A stretch of 64,000 bases of DNA from Cordia subcordata. Lineage: Eukaryota; Streptophyta; Magnoliopsida; Boraginales; Cordiaceae. How positions within the stretch are numbered: position 1 is the stretch's first letter; every line of letters starts with the position of its first letter. Both the position numbers and the translations under genes were made by a program. This document shows, piece by piece, positions 24,417 to 34,403 of this stretch. The DNA is taken from the NCBI GenBank assembly GCA_028554755.1, contig JAPTOF010000003.1, forward strand, positions 26,514,001 to 26,578,000, given 5' to 3'. The notes below the pieces were generated by a model. It saw only the letters and a program-made list of their open reading frames with translations, had not been told where the DNA came from and made no database searches.

Positions 24417-24739
24417 TATTTGGTGTTCTACTATCAAGTTACTTGAGGATATGTTACTTTTTTTTTTGGTGCCGAACCGTCCCTATGTTCCCCTTGTTGC
24501 TTATGCTCACGATCTTGTTCCTTGGGCAAATCTTCTTAAATTACTGATAATTGCATGTGCATGCTTAAAAGGGGGTACAAGATCATTATAGGCTCATCGG
24601 AGTGCTGTCTTAATAATGCATTCTACTTGTTGAGTGTTGTCTTAATAATGCATTCTGCTTTTTTTTCGTCTTGATAGCAATGGTTTAGAAAAGATGTGCT
24701 TGTTGATAGGGATTAAGACTATTCGTTAATTCTCGCAAA

Positions 24740-25115
24740 GAATAACAGAGAGACTGTATTCAAGTCTTCTGCAAATAGGGGCTGTCTGTTAGCCCCGTAC
24801 TGAAAAATAAGAACTGTCCATTAGTTTTCTAAGAATAGTGAAGAAGACTGTGGGCGAGTCTTTCGAAAGCAGGTATTGCGCAGAAAGTAGATATTGTTTG
24901 CTAGTCTCGTGACAATAAGGAAGACTGTCGCTAAGTCTTTCCAAAGTAGATGCTACGTAGAAAATAGAGACTCTTCGCTAGTCTCGTGATAATAACGGAG
25001 ACTGTAGGCAAGTCTTTCCAAAGCAGATGCTGCGCCAAAAAAAAAAAAATAGAGATTGTTCGCTAGTCTTGTGATAATAACGAAGACTGTAGGCAAGTCT
25101 CTCGAGAGTCAGGAC
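24740..25115. repeat. Tandem repeat of about 77 bp, four to five degenerate copies
   Basis: The phrase 'gctagtctcgtgayaataa...agactgtnggcaagtctttcc...agatgctgcg' recurs. The shared point gtctcgtgay is at 24904, 24981 and (as gtcttgtgat, after expansion of an A run) 25066, giving periods of 77 and 85 bp. Weaker copies lie upstream to about 24740. It sits between integrase and the antisense gene, where Tat elements often carry tandem repeats. Confidence 0.75.
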
Positions 25116-25434
25116 TGTTCGTTGGTCATGCCAAAGTATGAGAGACTGTCTGATAATCTTACAGGAATAACATAAACTGTTATGAATAAATCTTACAGAT
25201 TTATTGCAATATCTCATCAAAAAGGAATTATGAAACTAATAAAAGAACGTTTATCGATGTCACAATACCATTTTCTCTTTCCCCTTAGTCTGAGAGCTAA
25301 TCTAAAAACAAAGAACTAATCTAAAACAAAGCACAACTAAGCTTCTGCTTGACCTGCCTGGCGTCATTCATTCAAGCTTAAAGCTCAGCCTTTTAATCAA
25401 TTTTGAATAATTCATAAAAGCAAGAACTTTTGTC

Positions 25435-26797
25435 CTAGAAATAATACCTCTTCAAGTGGATTGCATTCCAGCTATACGACACTTCTCTGCCATCTTCAGT
25501 GCTGAGCCTATATGCGCCTTTCCCGACTATCTTCGTAACTTGGTACGGTCCTTCCCAGTTGGGCCCCAACTTCCCTACGTTCACTTCCTTCGTGTTCTCG
25601 AAGACTTTTCTTAATACCCAGTCTCTTGGCTTAAATGTCCTTGCCCTTAAGTTCTTGTTGTAATGCTTGGCGACTTTCTGCTGATACACCGCCATACGAA
25701 TGAGAGCCTGCTCTCTCTTTTCTTCAACAGCATCTAGCTCGCGGCGCATTCTTTCATCATTTTGTGCCTCGGAGGCCTGGGCAATTCGCAATGTTGGTAA
25801 ACCCACTTCCGCTGGGATAACTGCTTCAACCCCGTATACTAATGAGAATGGTGTCTCCTCAATGGGAGTTCTAGCCGTAATTTGATAAGACCATAACACT
25901 CCTGGGAGTTCTTCTGCCCAGTGACCCTTGGCTTTCTCCAACTTTCTCCAACCTTTTCTTTAAAGTAGAAATTATAACCTTGTTGGATGACTCGGCTAAC
26001 CCATTAGCTTGAGGGTGCCGCGGGGTAGAAAATGCAAGTTTGATTTTCCATTCTTTACAAATATCTTTAAAATTTTGGCTGATGAACTGGGAACCATTGT
26101 CGGTGACAATCTCTGAAGGGACTCTGAAACGACATACTATGTTTTTCCACAGGAAGTTTTTGACTTCCCTATCTCAGATCTGTTGATAAGATTCAGCTTC
26201 TATCCATTTGGGAAAGTAATCCGTAGCTGCCAACATGTATACTTTCTGTCCTGGTGCGGTAGGTAATTTCCCGACGATATCCATTCCTCACTTCATGAAT
26301 GGCCAAGGAGAAGTGACGGAGGTCAATGGCTCAGCCAGCTGATGCACGATTTGGGCAAACCTCTGACAATTGTCGCATTTCCTCACATAGCTGAGGGCAT
26401 CAGACTGCAATGTTGGCCAATAGTGTCCTGCAGTGTGTGCTCGGTTACCCAGACTTCTTGCTCCCGCGTGATTCTCGCACTACTCTTCGTGTAATTCAGC
26501 CAGAACGTAATTGGCCTCGGTTGGGCTTAAGCATCGCCGATAAGGCCCTAGGTATGATCTTCTATATAATTTCCCATCTATGATACAGTATCGGGCTGCC
26601 TTAGCCTTAAGTTTCCTGGCCTCTGTACGATCCTTAGGGACAATTTCATCTTTGATGTACTGGATTATCGGAGTCATCCAGTTTGGTTCATTGTCCACAC
26701 ATACAGCTTCGATCACTCGCTCGCTCCTAATGGCTGGCCATTGCAAATATATTATCGGGATAGTTTTTGAAATGACTGATTGTGTTGCCGCTCCCAA
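25435..26797 (-). pseudogene. int: Tat integrase (broken)
   Basis: Read on the minus strand from 26797: linker, zinc finger (CDNCQRFAQ gives the CX2C), catalytic D in GMDIVGKLP (26270-26290), D in [10 protein letters not shown] in NGLAESSNK, then after a frameshift near 25950 the C-terminal part, 168 codons open at 25435-25941 ([39 protein letters not shown]). In-frame stops include TGA 26174-26176 (before DREVKNFL) and TGA 26288-26290 (before GMDIVG), where Arg CGA and Trp TGG respectively are expected from relatives. Confidence 0.9.
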
Positions 26798-26830
26798 GTT
26801 TGCCAGCGCATCCGCGTGACAGTTGTCATC

Positions 26831-28543
26831 TCAGCTTACTTGGTTTATCTCGAATTCCTTGAATGTAGATGCTATCTTCTTAACGATGTCGAGGTAAGCT
26901 ATCATCTTTTTGCCTTTCGCCTGGTAGGCTCCCAAGATCTGGTTTACCACTAACTGTGAATCACTATTCACTACGATGTGTTCGACGTTCATATCTTTGG
27001 CCAGCGTCAATCCCGCTATGAGGCCTTCGTATTCTGCTTCATTATTTGTAGTCTTGAATCCGCATTTGATAGACTGTTCGATTTCGTCTCTTTCGGGCGA
27101 GCGCAGTAATATTCCGAGTCCGCTACTTTTTGCATTGCTTGACCCATCTACAAAAAGTATCCATCTCCTTAACTTCGGATTCTTAAGGAGGCACAACTCC
27201 TCTTTCTTTGCTTCTGACCGGATACATGGTGTGAATTCCGCCATAAAATCTGCAAGTGCTTGGGATTTTAATGCCGTTCTTGGCTGAAATGTGATATCGT
27301 ATTCACTTAACTCGACAGCCCATTTAGCAAGTCGGTCAGATAGCTCCGGACTATGCAAGATTGCTTTCAATGGATAAGTGGTTATTACTTGAATGGGATG
27401 GCTCTGGAAATACAGCCTCAGCTTACGGGCGGCTGTGACAAGGGCTAATGCTAATTTCTCGAGCTGGCTGTATCTGGTCTCGGTATCAAGCAAAGCTTTG
27501 CTAGTATAATATATAGGGAACAGTTTCCTGCCCTCCTCTCGAACTAATACGGTGTTGACAGCGGCCCCTGAGACCGCTAGGTATATGAACAAAGTTTCTC
27601 CCTCTTTTGGTTTGGACAGCAGCAGAGGTTTGGTTAAGTACGCCTTTAACTCCTGTAGGGCCTCCTCGCACTCATCAGTCCATTCGAAGTGCTTATTTTT
27701 TTGAAGTACGCTGAAGAACGAGTGGCATTTGTCTGACGACTTCGAAATGAACCTGTTGAGTACCGCGACCCTGCCTGTGAGCTTCATAACTTCTTGGATG
27801 TTCTTTGGAGAAGGGATGTTGAGAATAGCTTTTAACTGGTCTGGGTGAGCTTTGATTCCTCTTTGGGTAACGAGGTGCCTAAGGAATTTTTCGGACTTCA
27901 CTCCAAAGGAACATTTGGTAGGGTTGAGTTTCATATTGTATTTCCTGAAAACATCAAAGGCTTGTTACAGATGGCCGACATGTTGTTTCGCCGCTAAAGA
28001 CTTTACCAGCATGTCGTCTATGTAGACCTCCATCGTGTGTCCCAATTGGTCTGCGAACATCTTATTGACAAAGCGCTGGTAGGTTGCTCTCGCATTTTTT
28101 AAGCCAAAGGGCATGACCTTGTAGCAATAAGTACCTCGTTCGGTAATGAACGAGGTTTTCTCCTGGTCGTGGGGATGCATCAATATTTGATTGTACCCGG
28201 AGAATGCATCCATGAAACTGAGTAGCTCATGACCAGCAGTCGCGTCTACCATCACGTCGATGTGAGGGATTGTGAAGGAATCCTTGGGGCATGCCTTATT
28301 TAAATCAGTAAAATCGATGCATACCCTCCATTTTTCGTTCTTCTTCTTTACCACCACTACATTCGTCAGCCATTCAGGATAATGTACCTCTTTGACAAAT
28401 CCTACATCGATCAGCTTTTGCACCTCTTCGTTAATCACTCGGTTCCTTTCGGGGGTAAATTTCCTTCGTTTTTGCTTGATCGGGTGGAATGTCAAATCTG
28501 CTTTTAACTCATGGACAATTATTCTTGGGTCTATTCCCTCCAT
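26831..28543 (-). pseudogene. pol: Tat reverse transcriptase, RNase H and second (archaeal-type) RNase H
   Basis: Minus-strand frames 28543-27965 and 27934-26831 share one reading frame with a stop between. RT: WRVCIDFTDLNKACPKDSF, FMDAFSGYNQI, KVMPFGLKNARATYQRF and the catalytic YIDDM. RNase H 1: LFIYLAVSGAAVNTVLV (an Asp is missing where D-x-S is expected) to QALADFMAEF. RNase H 2: RWILFVDGSSN, NNEAEYEGLIAGL, VVNSDSQLVVNQI, with the D-E-D set visible. Two RNase H domains in series define the Tat lineage. TGA at 26831-26833 stands where CGA (Arg) is expected before DDNCHADALANL. Confidence 0.93.
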
Positions 28544-28599
28544 GTCGGCATGCGACCTCGCAGCGATCCGGTTACTCGAGAAAGTCCGCTATCCGCTCC

Positions 28600-29376
28600 T
28601 CAACTCGCTCCAACCCCGATCCGATCAATCAGGTGACTTGGCTCGTCTGGGTCAATCTGCACTTCATCTAATTCCTCTGGTTGAGGGCGATCAAGCGGAA
28701 TTGAAGTGGAAGCTTCTTCCACATGGTATAAGGTATCACACTGAGCTCCTCTCATTATGGTGCAATAGCACCCTCGGGAATCTGATTGTTGACCCCTTAT
28801 CTCCCTGACTCCCCATTTTGTTGGAAACTTCAAGACTTGATGGTAGGTGGATGGAATCGCCTTCATGTCATGAATCCATGGTCTTCCTAATATGATATTG
28901 TATGGGGACGGGCTGTCTATTACTAAAAACCTGACGTCCAGGTTGACTCCTTCGGCGTACACTGACAAGTGTATCTCTCCAATGGTATGCTTCTGTTCTT
29001 CGCTAAATCCTACCAGAGGGATGGATCGTCTCATGAGTCGTTGTTCATCAATCCCCATCTCCTTGAGGGCATTTAACATCAGAACATTGGTTGAGCTGCC
29101 GTTGTCTACCAGGATCCTCCGGACTCAGCAGTTGGCCACCATAAGCGTGATCACCAATGCGTCATCGTGCGGATTATTTAAATGGGAGATCTTATGACTC
29201 GAGAATGATATTACTGTTTCTGGGCTCACGTCACCTGATTGTGGGGAACGATGATCGTGTACTACCGCCAGGCGTGCATGTCTTTTTGCTGCAGAGACAC
29301 TGATCCCGCTAATGTGGGATCCCCCCATAATGCAGTTCACTGTTCGCTCTCGCCGTGAAGGTTTTGGCGGGGCCAA
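28600..29376 (-). pseudogene. Tat protease region (broken)
   Basis: The same minus-strand frame as gag, interrupted by TGA at 29125-29127 just before VRRILVDNGSSTNVL, the retropepsin motif in the D-N-G-S-S form common in Tat. GEIHLSVYAEG and SPYNIILGRPWIH follow, as usual before RT. The frame is lost near 28590, so RT is now out of register. Confidence 0.87.
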
Positions 29377-29400
29377 CTCTTCGTTTCTCGGCTTCTCATC

Positions 29401-30876
29401 TCATCGAGCTAAGGTTTGTTTTCCTCTATTAGAGAGGAGCTCAGTGAGATGCCCTTTTTTTAATAACTCAGCAACCTCCCACTTACGACCATTGCACTCC
29501 TCGGTGGTATGTCCGTGGTCTGCATGGAACTCGCACCACCTGGATCTGTCTCTTGACTCTGCTGGGGATCTTAACTTCCCTGGCCACTTAAAAGTTTTCC
29601 CCATGGTTCTTAAGGTGTGAATGAGTTCAGACGGGGTTATGGAAAGATTATAATCTGGAGCCTTCAATCTCCGTTCCGGGTCTCGATCAAGGAGTCGTCT
29701 CCTATCACGAGGTCTTCCTTCAGTTGGCTCGGCTTCTCGTCGGCTCCTAAGGGGGTAGGGTTCATGCCTCCTCGGCTGTCGTCCCAAGTGAGGATTTACA
29801 TGGTTTGTGGAAGCCCGACAAAAGTTAGTGCGGTCGTCTTCCTACTTGATTTGAGCCCATGCCTTTGCCAGAACATCCTCCATAGTCTTGGAAGGATACT
29901 TTGTAAGTTCTTTGTAAAGGTTTGAGTCTGGCAAGAGTCCCCTACGAAAGGCGGAAATTGCCGTTGCCATGTTGCACTGTGGTATAGATACTTTCTCCTT
30001 GTTAAACCTCCCCACGTAGTCCCTGAGGGCTTCCCCCCTTCTTTGTACGATTAAATACAGGTCATTTGACTGTTTTTCCAATTTCCTGCTACTGGCGTAC
30101 TGTTCCACGAACATGTCAGTCAACTGGGCAAACGATGATATGCATCCATTTGGGAGGTTCGTATACCACTGCAGAGCAGGTCCCGTTAAACTCGAACCAA
30201 AGCTCTTGCACATACAAGCTTCCCTTTTGTCATGGGGAATGGCCACGGTGTACATTTTTCACTTGTACTGTATTATATGGTCATTCGGATCCGTGGTCCT
30301 GTCAAATGGCTTCATACTTGGAAAAGAGAATTTGGTAGGCAATTCTACCATTGCGATGGCATCTACGAAGGGAGACTCTGCGTAACTGTTTGCGGCACTC
30401 CTTTTAATGGGTGCAGGTACTCCTGGAATTCTTTGGATCAAGGACTCCAGCTCAGCGAATCGCTTGAGCATGTCTGGGTGTGACCCATCTTGCGTGGGAG
30501 TTATACGTTCCCCCACTTCTTTGTTCTGGTTTGAAGTGCCGGCCACATTAGTTGCAAATGTAAGGATTCCATCTCCTGGAGTCCGGCGGGGTATAGAATC
30601 TAATGACTGCATCGGGTCCACTGATTCAATTAACACGGCCTTTCCTTTGTCTTAGGGTGGTGCGTTCCCTAAGGGGGCAGTAATTTTTTCCATCAAGTCC
30701 AAGTTTTCTTGACGTACGGCGTTATTTTCTGCCTCCACGTCTTTGAATTTGCTTTTATACATTGCCAACTTTTCCTCGTAGAGCGCCATCTTGGCCAAGA
30801 TGGCCTGCATGTTATTGTTCTCTCCAGTACTGGTACCGGGGTTGGACGCCATGGAAATTGCCGATTGAGCGAACAA
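29401..30876 (-). pseudogene. gag: Tat gag (broken by in-frame stops)
   Basis: One continuous minus-strand frame from about 30876 to 29401 carries stops at 30652-30654 (TAA), 30259-30261 (TGA), 29842-29844 (TAG, expected Trp in AQIKWED) and 29401-29403 (TGA). It starts with a coiled-coil segment (LAKMALYEEKLAMYKSKF). The gag core has KSFGSSLTGPALQWYTNLPN and RFNKEKVSIPQC, and the zinc-binding motif CEFHADHGHTTEEC (CX2HX4HX4C) lies near 29520. No frameshift is needed, so simple base changes silenced this part. Confidence 0.9.
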
Positions 30877-30910
30877 GCACCACTCTCTATCTCAGCGTCT
30901 TGGTTACAAG

Positions 30911-30932
30911 GGGCCCCACGGTGGGCGTCAAA
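30911..30932 (-). other. Tat primer binding site region
   Basis: Directly inside the 5' LTR the minus strand reads TTTGACGCCCACCGTGGGGC, the usual place and style of a tRNA primer site in Tat elements. The exact tRNA cannot be fixed by eye. Confidence 0.5.
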
Positions 30933-30933
30933 T

Positions 30934-31466
30934 TTTAGAGGGTGAAGTCTACAATTACGGATTGTATCGTCTTGGACCCTAGTAACCTGCAAGATCAAAG
31001 AAGGTATGCGGCGAAACCCTTGACACCGTTGTGGCGCCGACCAAAGGTTCTCCGACACTCAAGTCAGCGAATACGAAATGGAAAGAAATAAGAGTTGTTT
31101 ATATGTTGGGTTGTGGTTTAATTGTAGATATGAATAAGTTGATACTTTGTATCTGTCCCCCTTACCTCATCTGTTATCGAGTCCTTTTATAGCAGCTCCT
31201 TGGGTGAAAGAGTCCTTCAGGTCTTCAAATCCTAGACGTGTTTCAATTGATGTCTCTCTCGTTGTCATGCTTAGCTCTTATCATGTATAGGTTACGCATA
31301 TGCTCTCATGCACGTCTTGCGATTTTATCTAATGCATAGAGTCATAACCCATCCTGGGCCTTGACCTCAAGCCTCCCATACTTTAAACAACGGCTTGAAC
31401 CCTTGGCCCAATTGCAATCATGGGCCTCTCGTGTCTTCTTGAATCCAACTATTTTTGGCCCAAACA
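30934..31466 (-). repeat. Tat 5' LTR (intact, 533 bp)
   Basis: Minus-strand TGTTTGGGCC... to the primer site. Its inner end reads TTTAGAGGG against TGTAGAGGG in the other LTR, so the terminal CA has mutated. The uninterrupted copy was used to reconstruct the split 3' LTR. Confidence 0.93.
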
Positions 31467-31876
31467 GGCTTAGGCATATGTCCTTGATTGTTTCTTGACA
31501 AGCGATAATGCTGATAACGTTATTAGGTCCACTTGTGCTTTATGCTTTCAGAAAATGCTACTATAGTTCATAAAGAAAGCGCGGGTTTGGGGGAGGTGGG
31601 AGTGGGATCTTAGTTCTATGAAATATGAGTGCGATGGCCTCAAGAATGTTCAAGTTAATGGAGTAAAGGAAAATGTAATTTGTTTAGTCATGATTAGAGT
31701 CATTAACCTTACACGTACTTGGATTGGTCAAAATCCTTGAACTTTCTGCAACTGGTTAACTTCTAGTTGAGGAGTATATGAATTGCTTATATTTGATGGG
31801 GACTTGAAATATTATTATATCTTGATATATGAAATCATTGACCTGAAACTTATATTGCAATTTTTTCCGTATTCAG

Positions 31877-31975
31877 CTGGGTGGTGGATATCTCTTTGGC
31901 CTACCCATTAGTTTTGTTGCTCATTCGCTTGGTGCTACTATTGGTGCAGTGGCCGCATTTCTTGTTGGAAGAACA
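31877..31975 (+). pseudogene. Orphan exon of a TVP38/TMEM64 (DedA, VTT-domain) membrane protein gene
   Basis: A 99-bp, phase-0 exon with intact acceptor (ttttttccgtattcag) and donor (gtaagt) encodes LGGGYLFGLPISFVAHSLGA and on to ...AAFLVGRT. This is the conserved glycine-rich membrane-hairpin block of the SNARE-associated/TVP38 family, normally followed by IGKSFV. No other exon of such a gene lies within the window on either side: upstream is a retrotransposon, downstream the Harbinger ORF1. The frame is undamaged. It is best read as a host exon captured by the surrounding Harbinger element, together with flanking intron sequence (about 31480-31876 and 31976-32090). Confidence 0.75.
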
Positions 31976-32214
31976 GTAAGTACACATCTAATTAGACATA
32001 TGTGTTTTAGATGATAATTGGAAGTTAAAATTTTGAATACTTATTATCCTTTTCACTTGTTTCCTCTGAATTATCAATAATTTTCTCTCCTTTCAGCTGT
32101 AGTGATACACAGAATTAGTCCACATGTATATACTAATAGCAATGTTGCACTGTTGGTATATATTAGCTTTCACTGGCTAGAAATTCTTTTCTTAACTAAT
32201 TTGTTTTTTCCTGT

Positions 32215-32600
32215 GGTCATTTGTGCCCCTATTTCAAAATTCCTGTCTCAAGTTAGATATTTTACCCGACTGGGTAAATATTTAACTCTAATGTTTTCAA
32301 CTTCAAATAATATTTTAGCTTTCTATAAATCATTGGGTTTATTTGCTTCCATAACTAGTTTAGGATTTTTACTAAATACTTGGGCTATATGTTCTAGTAG
32401 GGAACTAATTGCTTCCCATAATTTTTCTTCATTATCTAAATGCTTAGTTAAATGATGATAATTTGTATTTCCTAGTTTGTCATACATAAATAAATTTAGC
32501 CAATTTAATTGCTTATGCTCTTATGCTTCGTTAAATCCATTTAAGATAAAAGGAATGGCTTCTCCAATCCTTGTCCAAAATCTCTATAACTGCCTGTTAC
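32215..32600 (-). pseudogene. Minus-strand coding relic, family not recognised
   Basis: On the minus strand about 125 codons stay open apart from three stops (near 32527, 32333 and 32255). The peptide includes RIGEAIPFILNGFNEA, LNLFMYDKLGNTNYHHLTKH, EKLWEAISSLLEHIAQVF and RNFEIGAQMTTG. The composition is that of a soluble helical protein, not of random AT-rich DNA. I do not recognise the family. A retroelement or endogenous viral fragment is possible but unproven. Confidence 0.45.
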
Positions 32601-32609
32601 TAGATCAAA

Positions 32610-33278
32610 GTTTCTAATTATATAGCTAATTGATATAAGAATTATATATAAATGAAAATTTTGGTTTCTTAGTGGATGAGCTAATCAATAGTTTGTTTCT
32701 AGAAGTATCCCATAGAACAAATTACAGTGAACAAAGTCTCACCTCACTGTGATATATGAACAACACCAGGAAGAAAATTACATATGTTTGCAGCATTTTT
32801 GTATTTTATACTTATAGTTAGATAGAAGTGCTCTAGCATTCCATAATTTCTACTGAACGAGTGAAACTGCAATTAGACTTGGATGCCTTTTCCTTTTTCC
32901 TTTTTGTGGGATAATTATTTTATTAGTTTACATTTTAAGGCCAAAAAGTGACTAACATCTTAATATTATTTGTTTTCTGATAATGTCGTTATACATTTAG
33001 CTTGTTGTTAATATTCTTAGAAAGTGAAATCTCTATTAGTACTATTAGGTTTTGGAATTCGCATGCTTCTACAAAGTTTATTTGGATGATTCGATCTGAC
33101 TATGCAATTATTTGGATGTTTATAAGAAATGTTGATAAATTGAAGCTTGTAGTTTTTTTTTTTTTTGTGGAATTTAGTGATTATTTGTTTATTTGGAAAA
33201 AATGGTGTAAAGGTGTTTAATGATATTAAAATTTTGTTTTTACTTTGTAAGAAAAATAGCAAGATGTTAGCTCATTAG
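32610..33278. other. AT-rich non-coding DNA inside the Harbinger element
   Basis: No reading frame with codon bias is seen. It should hold the promoter and leader of ORF1. Confidence 0.35.
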
Positions 33279-34235
33279 GATTCATATAGTAACAAAATAT
33301 TTCTCGAGCTATGTGTTAAGGAAATTCGAAAAGCAAAAAAGTCACCAAAAGTTTTGAATGCTACGGCTTGGGATGACATCGTGATCAAGTTTAAGGAGAT
33401 CACAGGTAAAGATTATGTTAAAAAGCAACTTAGAAATCATTGGGATGCACTAAAGGGGGATTGGAAGCTTTACCAATTATTAAAAAGAATGGCATCTGGA
33501 GTTGGTTGGAGTGAGGATAAAGGTACCATCACTGCATCTCCTACCTGGTGAGATGACAAAATAGAGGTATAACATTTACAAGATTCATTATTATTGTTTA
33601 TGATGCTTAAATGCTAAGTGAAATAATTCTTATTTACTTGTATATCCTTGCAGAAAGACAAAAAATATTCGAAATTCATGAACAAAGGTTTAGAGAATTA
33701 TGATTTGTTGAAGGAATTGTTTGGCGGCATTTCTGCTACAGGAAAAGATACATATACTCCAAATGCAGGATTATCTCATCCAATTATGATACATGTGCAA
33801 GAAGAATCTCAAGGTGTTGACAGTAGCCGAAATGCTAATTATATTGGTGATAATCAAGCAACACCTACTAATGATGATCCTAAAAGGACTAAGGTTGCAA
33901 AGGTCACAAAAGGAGTTAAAAGGAAGAAAGAAACAAAAGATACTACTTCTTCTCCACTGAATGAGAATTTTGACAGACTTGTTTCTGTTTTTTAGAGTAC
34001 CTCAACAACATCACGTGTGCACCAACAAAAGAATGATATTAGTGATGTAGTGTCAGTTTTAAAAAGGCTTCCAGGAGTCGAAAGAGGATCACCAATGAAA
34101 ATGTTTGGAGTACACAAGGCGACTAATATGTCATGGAGACAGGCTTTTATGGCTTTGGAAAAGGAAGACCTTCAATTAGCCTTTCTAAAGTTAGAATGGG
34201 AACGAAGCCTTAAACCCTCTTCATCTTCCCCGTAG
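33279..34235 (+). pseudogene. Harbinger ORF1: Myb/SANT-like DNA-binding protein (broken)
   Basis: PIF/Harbinger elements need a second protein besides the transposase, a Myb/SANT-like DNA-binding partner. Here exon 1 is open from 33279 (LCVKEIRKAKKSPKVLN, AWDDIVIKF, KKQLRNHWDALKGDW: the tryptophan-spaced helices of Myb_DNA-bind_3) with TGA at 33549-33551 in place of the second Trp of WWDDKIE. Intron about 33570-33654. Exon 2 runs 33655-34235 with a Lys-rich basic patch (KVTKGVKRKKETK) and one more in-frame stop, TAG at 33993-33995, before the C-terminal helical part. No ATG is evident ahead of exon 1. Confidence 0.8.
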
Positions 34236-34403
34236 CTTCTTAGACTTGAAAGTTCATTATGCTTTGAACTCTTATATGGTTTACTTAATTACTTAGATAT
34301 TTAGTTGTTATGTAAACAATTTGTTTAAATATTTGGGATAATGTTGTGTTGAATTCCTATTATGTGATTTTATAAGTTATTTGGAATTTATCGTTGTTAT
34401 GTT

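Larger units (their letters stand above)
7975..31466 (-). mobile_element. Tat-lineage Gypsy LTR retrotransposon (minus strand), itself holding two Athila insertions
   Basis: The two 533-bp LTRs are 30934-31466 (5' LTR on the minus strand) and 7975-8380 plus 19167-19293 (3' LTR, cut by the Athila insertion). They read TGTTTGGGCC...CTCTACA on the minus strand. The 5-bp TSD GGCTT is at 7970-7974 and 31467-31471. Order on the minus strand: LTR, primer site, gag, protease, reverse transcriptase, RNase H, a second archaeal-type RNase H, integrase, tandem repeats, an antisense gene, purine tract, LTR. The double RNase H and the antisense gene between pol and the 3' LTR mark the Tat/Ogre-Retand group. 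About 24 differences in 533 bp between the LTRs (counted by eye) suggest an insertion older than that of the Athila element. Confidence 0.9.

Noticed and set aside
24740..25115. CRISPR-like array
   Set aside because: Repeats are directly adjacent, 77-85 bp and degenerate, with no unique spacers; this is a plant retroelement tandem repeat.
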